A stretch of 12,724 nucleotides of DNA from CAADGY01 sp900696665. GTDB taxonomy: Bacteria > Acidobacteriota > Terriglobia > Bryobacterales > Bryobacteraceae. The notes under the pieces were generated by a model, which saw only the letters and a program-made list of their open reading frames with translations, was not told the DNA's origin and made no database searches. Each line of letters begins with the position of its first letter. Within the stretch, counting starts at the first letter, position 1. The translations under genes were made by a program, and so were the position numbers. This document shows, in pieces, positions 1-6,511 of the stretch. The stretch is from the NCBI GenBank assembly GCA_035063885.1, contig JAPSFM010000135.1, positions 1 through 12,724 on the forward strand. The letters are read 5' to 3'.

Positions 1-2
1 AT

Positions 3-569
3 TGGCGCCTGGCGGTGGACGGCGCCTGTTCCGCTTATGAGCACTTGATTGCGAAGACAATTTTCTCGGCGGGAGCCACCTGGCCCGGCATGATGGTTTG
101 GGACGACATGCGCTGTGTGGACTATCTGGCCGGGCGGCAGGACGTGGACGCGAACCGGCTGGGCTGCATCGGCCTGTCGATAGGGGGACTGCGAACGGCT
201 CACCTGGCGGCGGCGGAGCCGAGGCTCAAGGTAGCCTGCGTGGCCGGATGGATGACGCAGTTCAGGACTCAGTTGCATCATCACCTGCGCCATCACACCT
301 GGATGGCCTACGTGCCGGGGCTCTACGAATCGATGGACCTCCCCGACGCCGCGGCGCTCATCGCACCGGGCGCGCTTCTGGTTCAGCAATGCGCGCGCGA
401 TTTTCTCTTTCCAGTGGCAGGCATGCGCGGGGCGGTCGAACAATTGACTTCCATCTTTAAGAAAGCGGGCGTGCCGGAGCGCTTTTGCGGCGCCTTTTAT
501 GACGAGCCGCACTCGTTCGGCCCGCGGATGCAGGAGGAGGCTTTTGACTGGATCGAAAAGTGGATCTGA
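3..569 (+). CDS. Dienelactone-hydrolase-like alpha/beta hydrolase, 5' truncated
   Basis: This is the C-terminal part of a serine hydrolase; the reading frame is open to the window edge, so the true start lies upstream. A nucleophile elbow GLSIGG has its serine codon at 177. A candidate acid sits in CARDF (Asp codon 399) and a candidate base in EPHSFG (His codon 510), giving the Ser-Asp-His order of the alpha/beta hydrolase fold. The stretch around GWMTQF and HTWMAYVPGL resembles the dienelactone hydrolase/acetyl-xylan-esterase-like proteins common in Acidobacteria and Planctomycetes. The natural substrate cannot be read from the sequence; an ester, possibly on a plant polysaccharide, is an inference. 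Any signal peptide would be outside the window. Its end overlaps the next gene, which suggests co-transcription and translational coupling. The fold is fairly certain, the substrate is not. Confidence 0.8.
   Translation, partial: WRLAVDGACSAYEHLIAKTIFSAGATWPGMMVWDDMRCVDYLAGRQDVDANRLGCIGLSIGGLRTAHLAAAEPRLKVACVAGWMTQFRTQLHHHLRHHTWMAYVPGLYESMDLPDAAALIAPGALLVQQCARDFLFPVAGMRGAVEQLTSIFKKAGVPERFCGAFYDEPHSFGPRMQEEAFDWIEKWI
532..540 (+). promoter_or_regulatory. Shine-Dalgarno tract for the CocE-like gene
   Basis: The purine run AGGAGGAGG lies inside the end of the upstream hydrolase gene and ends three bases before an in-frame TTG at 544; its first AGGAGG is six bases from that codon. This is the best ribosome binding site near the start of the next gene. 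The upstream in-frame ATG at 499 has nothing similar before it. It therefore favours TTG 544 as the start. Confidence 0.5.
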
Positions 570-2427
570 AACGGGACACGGAGGCCGGACGTTTAGATCG
601 CGCCTTCCGGTGCGTCTGTCCGGATGGATTCCGGCGCTTCTGATCCTTGCCGTGCTCCCGGCGGCATTCGTGCTGATCTTTCCGGCAGCCGCGAAATCCT
701 CGAGGCAGGCGGTTTTCAATGAGCTCCTCATGCGCTACCTGGCATTCCGGTCCGGCTCCGGCTGGTTCCAAACGGGCTTTTCCGTTCAGCCGGACATCGG
801 CGTTCCTATGCGGGACGGGATCCGCCTCGCGACGGACATCTATCTTCCCTCCTCGCGAGGTCCCTTCCCGGCAGTACTGATGCGAACTCCATACTCGAAG
901 CAGGAGATGAAGCCGGCCGGCGAATTCTTCGCCCGCTATGGGTTTGCCGTCGCGGTGCAGGATACGCGCGGCAGGCACAAGTCGGAAGGCGCATTCTATC
1001 CGTTCCGGAACGAGATGGCGGACGGCGTGGATTTCGCCCGGTGGGTGAGGCGGCAATCCTGGTGCAACGGAAAGCTGGGCGGATTCGGCGCCTCGTATCT
1101 TGGGTTCACACAATGGGCGATGGCGGGAGGCGATGCGGGCTTGACATCGATTTCACCGGCGTTTATCACAGCCAATCTCTACGAAGGCATTTACCAGAAC
1201 GGAGCGTTCGGACAACTCACCTTCCTGCACTGGAGTCTTACCAGCAACGGGCGATATGGAGACATGCGGGGCGCCGCCAGAATCAAGAGCGGTTTCGGCA
1301 GTTTCCCGCTAATAGGCTCCGACGATGCGGCGGGTAAGGATATCGATTTCTATAACGACTGGGTTGATCATCCCGAGCCGGATGCTTACTGGCAGGGCAT
1401 GAGCATCGCGGGAGGGCGGGGATCCATCGCGACGCCTGCATTCCTGGTGGCCGGATGGTACGATTTTTTCGTCGACGCCCAGATCCGTGATTTCCAGTCG
1501 ATCCGCCGCGGTGGATCTGAGGCCGCGCGCGCTGGATGCAAGATTCTGATCGGGCCGTGGGGTCACGGATTCTACAGCCGGAATCTGGAGAACTACGGCA
1601 TCAAGCCGAAATGGGGCGAGGTGATTCCGTTTGAGTACATACGCGATTCAAAGGCCTGGCTCGATTACTCGTTGAAGGGAGTTCGGAACGGATGGGAGCG
1701 GCGCGCGCCGGTGCGAGCCTTCGTGCTCGGAGATAACCAGTGGCGTGACGAACGGGAGTGGCCGCCGGCGCGGTCTTCCTACCGCACGTACTATCTTCAT
1801 TCCGGGGGGAAAGCCGCGACGGCAAGAGGAGATGGCACGCTGGCGTTATCGCGGCCCACTGCCGGGGAGCCCTTTGACGAGTTCGTATTCGATCCGCGGA
1901 ATCCGGTTCCTACGGCGGGCGGCGGCCATGGCGACATCCGGTCTTCAGGGCCCGCCGATCAGCGGGAAGTGGAGAAGCGTCCGGACGTGCTCGTCTATTC
2001 CACTGCGGCTCTGCAACAACCCCTGCTTGTTATGGGTCCGGTCCGTGTTCGCCTGTTCGCCTCATCCACGGCGGCGGATACCGACTTCACCGCAAAACTG
2101 GTGGATGTCTTCCCCGACGAGCGCGCCGTGATCCTTTGCGAGGGCATCGTCAGAGCCAGATACCGGAATGGACTCAGCCGGCCGGAGTTGATGCGCCCGG
2201 GAACCGTCTACGGGTTCGATATCGAAGTAGGCCACACGGCGGTGCGCCTAAAGGCGCGCCATCGGATTCGCCTGGAAATCAGCTCCTCCAACTCGCCTCG
2301 CTATGACGTGAATCCGAACACAGGCCGGCCGATCGCCACCGAGCGCGACACCCTGCGGGCGACGCAACGCGTCTTCCACACGCCGGATGCGGCGTCAGCG
2401 TTGATTCTGCCCGTGGTCGAAGAGTAG
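544..2427 (+). CDS. CocE/NonD family (S15 peptidase type) serine hydrolase, exported or membrane-anchored
   Basis: The protein (627 residues from TTG 544) has the CocE/X-Pro dipeptidyl-peptidase layout: an alpha/beta hydrolase domain and a C-terminal jelly-roll domain. Near the N-terminus RDGIRLATDIYLP is the typical family opening. The nucleophile elbow GASYLG places Ser at residue 184, AGWYDFFVD gives Asp 307 and GPWGHG gives His 341, so the triad is complete. The C-terminal third (from about PLLVMGPVRVRLF to NSPRYDVNPNTG) matches the beta-rich C-terminal domain. A hydrophobic segment (WIPALLILAVLPAAFVLIF) near the start indicates a signal peptide or anchor, so it should act in the periplasm or outside. 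Family members cleave esters, amides or X-Pro peptides; the substrate here is unknown. The start is uncertain: ATG 499 is in frame but has no ribosome site, TTG 544 follows a strong one, and GTG 610 lies just before the hydrophobic segment. It overlaps the upstream hydrolase by 26 bp if TTG is used. Confidence 0.85.
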   Translation: MTGSKSGSETGHGGRTFRSRLPVRLSGWIPALLILAVLPAAFVLIFPAAAKSSRQAVFNELLMRYLAFRSGSGWFQTGFSVQPDIGVPMRDGIRLATDIYLPSSRGPFPAVLMRTPYSKQEMKPAGEFFARYGFAVAVQDTRGRHKSEGAFYPFRNEMADGVDFARWVRRQSWCNGKLGGFGASYLGFTQWAMAGGDAGLTSISPAFITANLYEGIYQNGAFGQLTFLHWSLTSNGRYGDMRGAARIKSGFGSFPLIGSDDAAGKDIDFYNDWVDHPEPDAYWQGMSIAGGRGSIATPAFLVAGWYDFFVDAQIRDFQSIRRGGSEAARAGCKILIGPWGHGFYSRNLENYGIKPKWGEVIPFEYIRDSKAWLDYSLKGVRNGWERRAPVRAFVLGDNQWRDEREWPPARSSYRTYYLHSGGKAATARGDGTLALSRPTAGEPFDEFVFDPRNPVPTAGGGHGDIRSSGPADQREVEKRPDVLVYSTAALQQPLLVMGPVRVRLFASSTAADTDFTAKLVDVFPDERAVILCEGIVRARYRNGLSRPELMRPGTVYGFDIEVGHTAVRLKARHRIRLEISSSNSPRYDVNPNTGRPIATERDTLRATQRVFHTPDAASALILPVVEE

Positions 2428-2515
2428 CCGCGCAGAGCTCTGCTTCGCCCTCCGATGCCGATGGTCTGCCGGAGTCCCGGGCTGGAAGACTTCGTTGCCG
2501 ATCGGGAACCGGGCG

Positions 2516-2686
2516 ATGACCTCGATCGAGCGCTTGCGTGAGATGGCCAATGCCTTGTCGCTGACCGCTCTGGACGTGCGGCTGGAGAGCTTGCTGGAGC
2601 AGGCCTCGAAGAACGAGCCCAGCTATGCGGACCTCCTGCCGGAGACGCTGACCACCGGCCAACGGGGAGGACACTCAGGACACTGA
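2516..2686 (+). pseudogene. istB: istB fragment (IS21-family helper ATPase), N-terminal piece only
   Basis: From ATG 2516 the translation (TSIERLREMANALSLTALDV, then RLESLLEQASKNEPSYAD) reads like the first 40-45 residues of IstB, the AAA+ helper of IS21-family transposition. Intact IstB is roughly 250 residues. Here the frame stops after 56, and similarity appears lost after about position 2640, well before any Walker A motif, so it cannot be functional. It is followed directly by repeats resembling an IS21 end and then by an istA start, the reverse of the normal istA-istB order. The identification is from memory of the family, with no alignment run. The 88 bp between the CocE stop and this fragment are unassigned. 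Confidence 0.65.
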
Positions 2687-2695
2687 ACAGGACAG
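2668..2695 (+). repeat. Short direct repeats, possible IS21-type left end
   Basis: Three near-copies of AGGACA(C/G) lie at 2668, 2677 and 2689; the first two form a tandem 9-mer with one difference (AGGACACTC, AGGACACTG). IS21-family elements carry repeated transposase-binding sites inside their ends, just upstream of istA. An istA-like start follows 20 bp downstream, so these are plausibly remains of such an end. Only the repeats are seen directly; the role is inferred. Confidence 0.4.
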
Positions 2696-2714
2696 AGCCG
2701 TATGCTCCACTAGA

Positions 2715-2905
2715 GTGAGCAATGTCTTGAACGCCGGCAAACAGAATCAAGTGACCGCCCTGGGCCGGCTCGGCTGGACGCTGCTGCGAATCGAAGAAAG
2801 AGGCCGGGGTTCGCAGGGAGACCGCTATCCGGCGCACGGGACATTGGGACCGGCGCACAGCGGCAAGACCGGTCAACGGGCCGGGGGTGGCCACGGGCTC
2901 AGGGG
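2715..2905 (+). pseudogene. istA: istA fragment (IS21-family transposase), N-terminal piece, frameshifted
   Basis: From GTG 2715 the translation (SNVLNAGKQNQVTALGRLGW, then TLLRIEE) is typical of the N-terminal helix-turn-helix segment of IstA-type transposases. After about position 2799 the similarity continues in the +1 frame as EAGVRRETA, which completes the usual family pattern of RRIEEATGVRRETA type. This shows a one-base insertion. A degenerate GVATGSGAD-like stretch follows up to about 2905, where similarity ends next to a recombinase fragment on the other strand. The DDE catalytic domain is absent, so this is a dead remnant of a protein of about 500 residues. The family call is by recognition, without alignment. 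Confidence 0.6.
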
Positions 2906-3109
2906 CAGACCTTGCTCGCACAGCCAGCGGAACCAGCCGAGCAGATGGAGGTCACGGCGGACTTGCGAGAGGCGGCGCACGTGCGGAAAGGCGGCGTGGA
3001 GAGAGCCGAGGAAGCGACGGGCGGCACATCGATACTGGACTACCGGGCTGTGCCGCAAAGTGAGGGCGAGAGTCTGGATGTGAGCTTCGAAGATCTGATT
3101 GAGACTGGG
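2873..3109 (-). pseudogene. Tyrosine recombinase/integrase fragment, N-terminal core-binding part
   Basis: Read on the minus strand from about 3109, the frame gives PSLNQIFEAHIQTLA, VVQYRCAARRFLGSLHAAFP, then VRRLSQVRRD and HLLGWFRWLCEQ. This resembles the SAM-like, DNA-binding N-terminal domain of tyrosine recombinases found beside mobile elements. Similarity ends near 2912 and the frame stops at 2873, so the catalytic domain with its R-H-R-Y residues is missing. No good ATG is seen at the expected start; the frame is closed by a stop just upstream of about 3140. It abuts the istA remnant in the opposite orientation. The family assignment is moderately sure, non-function is nearly certain. 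Confidence 0.5.
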
Positions 3110-3112
3110 TTT

Positions 3113-3440
3113 GGACTGGCTCGCCTGATATCGCCGTCGACATCGATCATTTTAGGGGTTTAACATATTGGCTAAGAGTGCAATGCTCGCCCGGAGATGT
3201 TCGACGGTTCCCCGTATTGTCCGGAGCGCCGCCGGTTGCGATGTTGGTGTCGCCGGTTAAGGGGACACGCATCGCTCGCGGTTCGGCAGCGTCTGGCCGA
3301 GAAGCGTCGTCGTTGCCGGGATACCCACTGCTGCACCCAAGAAGATCCGGCACGTTGCGCTTACAGTCACAAACGATTGCAATATTTCGGCTAGCAAAAA
3401 TTCAATCTTTCGTGTTGTCAATACCGTTTCTTTATGAATT
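3113..3440. other. Unassigned intergenic stretch after the mobile-element remnants
   Basis: About 330 bp without a gene I can support. The short open frames on both strands here have arginine- and cysteine-rich or low-complexity translations, no recognisable motif and no ribosome site. The left part is GC-rich like the remnants, and the sequence becomes clearly AT-richer from about 3360 towards the promoter of the LacI-type gene. TTGTCA at 3415-3420 followed 17 bp later by ATTATT could be an additional weak promoter, but I would not rely on it. Confidence 0.4.
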
Positions 3441-3448
3441 ATTTTTGC

Positions 3449-3477
3449 TTGACGGTGGCCTAAAGATCGGTCATACT
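3449..3477 (+). promoter_or_regulatory. Sigma-70-like promoter of the LacI/transporter/dehydrogenase/dehydratase operon
   Basis: TTGACG at 3449-3454 matches five of six consensus -35 bases. After exactly 17 bp comes CATACT at 3472-3477, matching four of six -10 bases. Transcription would begin near 3483-3486, inside the palindrome at 3478-3491 and only about ten bases before the ATG at 3494. The location in AT-richer DNA just before the first gene of the operon supports it. Confidence 0.55.
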
Positions 3478-3491
3478 CGAAAACGTTTGCG
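3478..3491. promoter_or_regulatory. LacI-family operator-like palindrome
   Basis: CGAAAACGTTTGCG is a 14-bp palindrome centred on CpG, perfect except for the pair at positions 3 and 12. The perfect core AAACGTTT at 3481-3488 is the pattern bound by many LacI/GalR-family repressors. It lies directly after the -10 box and ends two bases before the ATG of a LacI-family gene. A bound repressor would block the start site, so autoregulation of the whole operon is the simplest reading. Confidence 0.6.
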
Positions 3492-3493
3492 AT

Positions 3494-4522
3494 ATGGCTA
3501 CTACTCTTCTCGATATCGCGCGCGAAGCTAGCGTCGATGTCTCAACAGTTTCTCGTGCACTGAATGGACGTACGGGTGTCAAACAGGAGATTCGCCAGCG
3601 TATTCTTGACGTTGCTGCGCGACTGAATTACCGGCCGAATCTTGTCGCTCGCGGTCTGGTCACGGGCAAGTCGAATGTGATCGGCCTGCTCGTGAGTGAC
3701 ATCCGGAATCCCTTTTCTACTGAGATCGCACGTGGCGCCGAAGACGCGGCCTATGAGGCTGGCTATGACGTCGTGCTCTGCAACAGCGATCTTGATCCCG
3801 TCAAACAGATGAGATATTTCCGTTCGCTGGTCGACAAGCGCGCCGGAGGTATTGTTATGAATTCGGTGGCCCCGCTCAACCGGGCGGAACGAGATCAGAT
3901 TGCTTCCTCCAACATTCCGGTTACCCTATTGAGCCGTGCGCCCCGGGGGCGCAATTTCTCAAGCGTGACCTGTGAGAACGAGCGGGGGGGATATCTGGCC
4001 GGCACCTATCTCGCGGGTTTGGGACATACTGCGACGGCGCACTTGACCGGCACCGTCCACCACCCCAACCTCGAAGAACGCCGGCGAGGTTTTATGAAGG
4101 CCATGCAACGTGCCGTGCCGGGCCGGAAGCCGGTTCTGCTCCGGGGCCCGCACAACAGCCGCGGCGGTTTTGAAATGACCCAGCGGCTCCTAAAGGAACA
4201 CCCTGGGGTAACAGCCATCTTCGCAGGGAGTGACGCGATCGCTCTCGGAGTTGCTCGTGCTCTCCACGCTGCCGGTATCCGAATTCCCGATGACATATCG
4301 TTGGTCGGATTCGACGGCATCGAGCTGGCTTCCATCATGCACCCCCCACTGACTACTATTAGCCAGCCGCTGTATGAAATCGGCAGGGCTGCGGTTGAAA
4401 TCCTAATTGGCCAGTTCAGCCGGAAAGACCGTGTACCCGAACACCGCAATTTCGATGTACGGCTGATAGAGCGGGATTCCTGCCGTGAGTTGCCGGTACC
4501 CGAGCCGGAGCTGAAAGCTTAA
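3494..4522 (+). CDS. LacI-family transcriptional regulator
   Basis: This is a 342-residue protein, the usual length of the family. Residues 4-23 (LLDIAREASVDVSTVSRALN) are the LacI helix-turn-helix, followed by the hinge-helix motif around residues 46-57 (YRPN, ARGLVTG). The rest is the periplasmic-binding-protein-like effector domain, including IGLLVSDIRNPF at 63-74 and the late IFAGSDAIALG and SLVGFDGIEL motifs. Such proteins repress sugar genes until a sugar or sugar acid binds. It is the first gene of an operon with an acid-sugar transporter and two enzymes, so the inducer is probably the transported compound or an intermediate. No Shine-Dalgarno sequence precedes ATG 3494, and the predicted transcript start is about ten bases away, so translation may be nearly leaderless. 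Its stop overlaps the transporter start (TAATG). Confidence 0.93.
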   Translation: MATTLLDIAREASVDVSTVSRALNGRTGVKQEIRQRILDVAARLNYRPNLVARGLVTGKSNVIGLLVSDIRNPFSTEIARGAEDAAYEAGYDVVLCNSDLDPVKQMRYFRSLVDKRAGGIVMNSVAPLNRAERDQIASSNIPVTLLSRAPRGRNFSSVTCENERGGYLAGTYLAGLGHTATAHLTGTVHHPNLEERRRGFMKAMQRAVPGRKPVLLRGPHNSRGGFEMTQRLLKEHPGVTAIFAGSDAIALGVARALHAAGIRIPDDISLVGFDGIELASIMHPPLTTISQPLYEIGRAAVEILIGQFSRKDRVPEHRNFDVRLIERDSCRELPVPEPELKA

Positions 4523-5760
4523 TGCTTAGCCCGCGGCGCTGGCTGATGATCTCACTCGTCTTCCTGGCGACGGTCATCAACTATCTGGACCGGCAAACAC
4601 TTTCTGTCGTCGCGCCGGCGCTGCGTGACCAGTTCCGCATGAGCAACACCGAATATGGCTGGGTGGTTTTCGCATTCATGTTGGCCTACACCGTGATGAA
4701 CGGGGCTTCAGGCATCCTCATCGACCGGCTTGGAACCCGTTTGGGCTACGCGCTCTTCGTCCTGTGGTGGTCGGTTGCGACTGCTCTACACGCGTTCGCG
4801 TCAGGCATCTGGACCCTCGGCATCTTCCGCTTTCTGCTCGGAATCGGCGAGGCCGGTAACTGGCCCGCGGGGGTAAAAGTAGTGGGCGAATGGTTTCCGG
4901 AGCGTGAGCGCGCACTGGCAGCGGGCATTTTCAATAGCGGGTCAGCCATCGGTGCAATCCTGGCACCGCCTGCGATCGTCTGGATCGTACTGCGGTTCGG
5001 CTGGCCGGCCTCCTTCCTCGCTGTGGGCGCAAGCGGGTTGTTGTGGCTGACCTTTTGGTGGATGTCGTATCGGCCGCCCGAGAAGGTGGGAGAGGAGATC
5101 CCGGCGCCCAGACGTTATGGATTCCGCGTCTTGCTGCGAACCCCCTTTGTCCTGTGGTTTACCGTGGCCAAGATCTTCATCGACCCGGCATGGTACTTTT
5201 ACACTTTTTGGTTTCCGGAATATCTGCATCGTGTCCGTGGGTTCGATCTAGCCGCGATTGGGGAATATGCGTGGATTCCCTTCGCGGTGGCCGGATTCGG
5301 CAATCTGCTCGGAGGCGCCGCCTCGGCGTGGCTGCTGAAAGTGGGGTTTCCCCTCACTGCCGCGCGGAACCTGACGGTGCTGCTTTTCGCAGCCCTGATG
5401 GCCTTCGCCATCCCCGCTGTTTTTGTCGCCGATGCCCGCTGGTCGATCGCCTTCGTCTCATTGGCGATGATGGGCTACACCGGGTCCACCGCAAATATGC
5501 TCGCAATGCCCACCGACGTTTTCTCGCATGAAATTTCGGCGTCCGTTTACGGCATCGCCAGCATGGGCGCCGGTTTCGGAGGGATGGTCTTCTCGCTGCT
5601 CACCGGCTGGGCCGTCGATCATGCCTCTTACACACCCGTATTCGTCGGTTTCGGCCTGATGCCGCTTGTATGTGCGTTGATCCTATGGACGCTGGCCGGA
5701 CCGGCCGCACGGTTGAAATCCGTGCAACAACTTCAATCGAGCTATGCCTACCAAAGATGA
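4522..5760 (+). CDS. MFS transporter, ACS family, ExuT (hexuronate)-like
   Basis: A 412-residue, highly hydrophobic protein with about 12 predicted membrane helices. NYLDRQ at residues 20-25 at the end of the first helix, RFLLGIGEAGNWPA at 103-116 and FPERER at 125-130 are hallmark stretches of the anion:cation symporter family that includes the hexuronate transporter ExuT and galactonate/glucarate transporters. It should import an acid sugar through the inner membrane with protons. The ATG shares its first base with the stop of the LacI-type gene (TAATG), implying coupled translation. The end overlaps the downstream dehydrogenase by 17 bp. Family is clear; the exact substrate (glucuronate, galacturonate, galactonate or other) is not decided by the sequence. 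Confidence 0.9.
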   Translation: MLSPRRWLMISLVFLATVINYLDRQTLSVVAPALRDQFRMSNTEYGWVVFAFMLAYTVMNGASGILIDRLGTRLGYALFVLWWSVATALHAFASGIWTLGIFRFLLGIGEAGNWPAGVKVVGEWFPERERALAAGIFNSGSAIGAILAPPAIVWIVLRFGWPASFLAVGASGLLWLTFWWMSYRPPEKVGEEIPAPRRYGFRVLLRTPFVLWFTVAKIFIDPAWYFYTFWFPEYLHRVRGFDLAAIGEYAWIPFAVAGFGNLLGGAASAWLLKVGFPLTAARNLTVLLFAALMAFAIPAVFVADARWSIAFVSLAMMGYTGSTANMLAMPTDVFSHEISASVYGIASMGAGFGGMVFSLLTGWAVDHASYTPVFVGFGLMPLVCALILWTLAGPAARLKSVQQLQSSYAYQR

Positions 5761-6511
5761 ATTTAAAGGGATGACGACGCTGGTTACCGGTGCCAGCAGC
5801 GGGATCGGAGCCGCAATCGCACTCGGTCTGGCCTCTTGCGGAGCCAGAGTGCTGGTTCATTACAATTCGAATCTCGACGGCGCCCGGGAGGTCGCCTGTC
5901 AGATTCAAGCGCGGGGCGGCGAGGCGGAACTCTTTCCCGGCGACCTTTCCTGCGCCGATGGGGTATGTAAGTTCACAGAGAAGATCCAGGCGCTCGGTCG
6001 GCCCGTCGATATCCTCGTAAATAATGCCGGAACTCTCCTCCGCCGGGCTCGGATCCTGGAGGTTTCCGGCGAGCTTTGGGACGACGTGATTACTTTGAAT
6101 CTGAAGAGCGCCTTCTTCATTAGCCAGACCGTTGTGCCCGGAATGATGGAGCGGGGCCAGGGGTGTATCGTAAACATCTCCTCGCTGGCCGCCATGATGG
6201 GGGGCGGAATTGGAGCCTCGGTTTACGCCACCGCGAAGGGTGGCTTGAGCACTTTGACCAAAGCATTTGCACGTGAATTCGCTCCTCACGGTATCCGCAT
6301 TAACGCCGTTTCGCCTGGCACGATCGACACCAATTATCACCGCCGGTTCAACACGAAAGAGGGCCTGGAGTCGGTAAGGGTCGCGACGCCGGCCGGACGG
6401 ATCGGAACGAGCTCCGAAGTCGCGGATGTCGTTCTCTTCCTCTGCTCGGATGCCGCCAGGTTTGTCCACGGCCAAGTCGTAGAAGTAAATGGTGGTTACT
6501 GGCTGGCATGA
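5744..6511 (+). CDS. Short-chain dehydrogenase/reductase (SDR, classical type)
   Basis: A 255-residue classical SDR of standard length. The cofactor motif TGASSGIG is at residues 15-22, NNAG at 93-96, the active-site serine in NISSL near residue 147 and YATAK gives Tyr 161 and Lys 165. INAVSPGTIDT follows, and the C-terminus VHGQVVEVNGGYW is typical of the family. It oxidises or reduces a carbinol/carbonyl with NAD(P). In this operon, between an acid-sugar transporter and an acid-sugar dehydratase, it probably acts on the sugar acid or a keto-deoxy intermediate; this is inference, and similarity to FabG-type reductases does not make it a fatty-acid enzyme. ATG 5744 lies inside the transporter gene; an in-frame ATG at 5771 (residue 10) preceded by AAAGGG is a possible but too closely spaced alternative. 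The stop overlaps the next start (ATGA). Confidence 0.92.
   Translation: MPTKDEFKGMTTLVTGASSGIGAAIALGLASCGARVLVHYNSNLDGAREVACQIQARGGEAELFPGDLSCADGVCKFTEKIQALGRPVDILVNNAGTLLRRARILEVSGELWDDVITLNLKSAFFISQTVVPGMMERGQGCIVNISSLAAMMGGGIGASVYATAKGGLSTLTKAFAREFAPHGIRINAVSPGTIDTNYHRRFNTKEGLESVRVATPAGRIGTSSEVADVVLFLCSDAARFVHGQVVEVNGGYWLA

Noticed and set aside
457..1113. Minus-strand ORF of 218 codons
   Set aside because: Arg/Pro-rich antisense shadow of the CocE-like gene.
2301..2921. Minus-strand ORF of 206 codons across the CocE end and the IS remnants
   Set aside because: Spans unrelated segments, low-complexity Ser/Ala/Arg composition, and contradicts the istB and istA fragments on the other strand.
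5600..6475. Minus-strand ORF of 291 codons
   Set aside because: It lies opposite the SDR gene, whose motifs and length are complete; the antisense translation has no family features.
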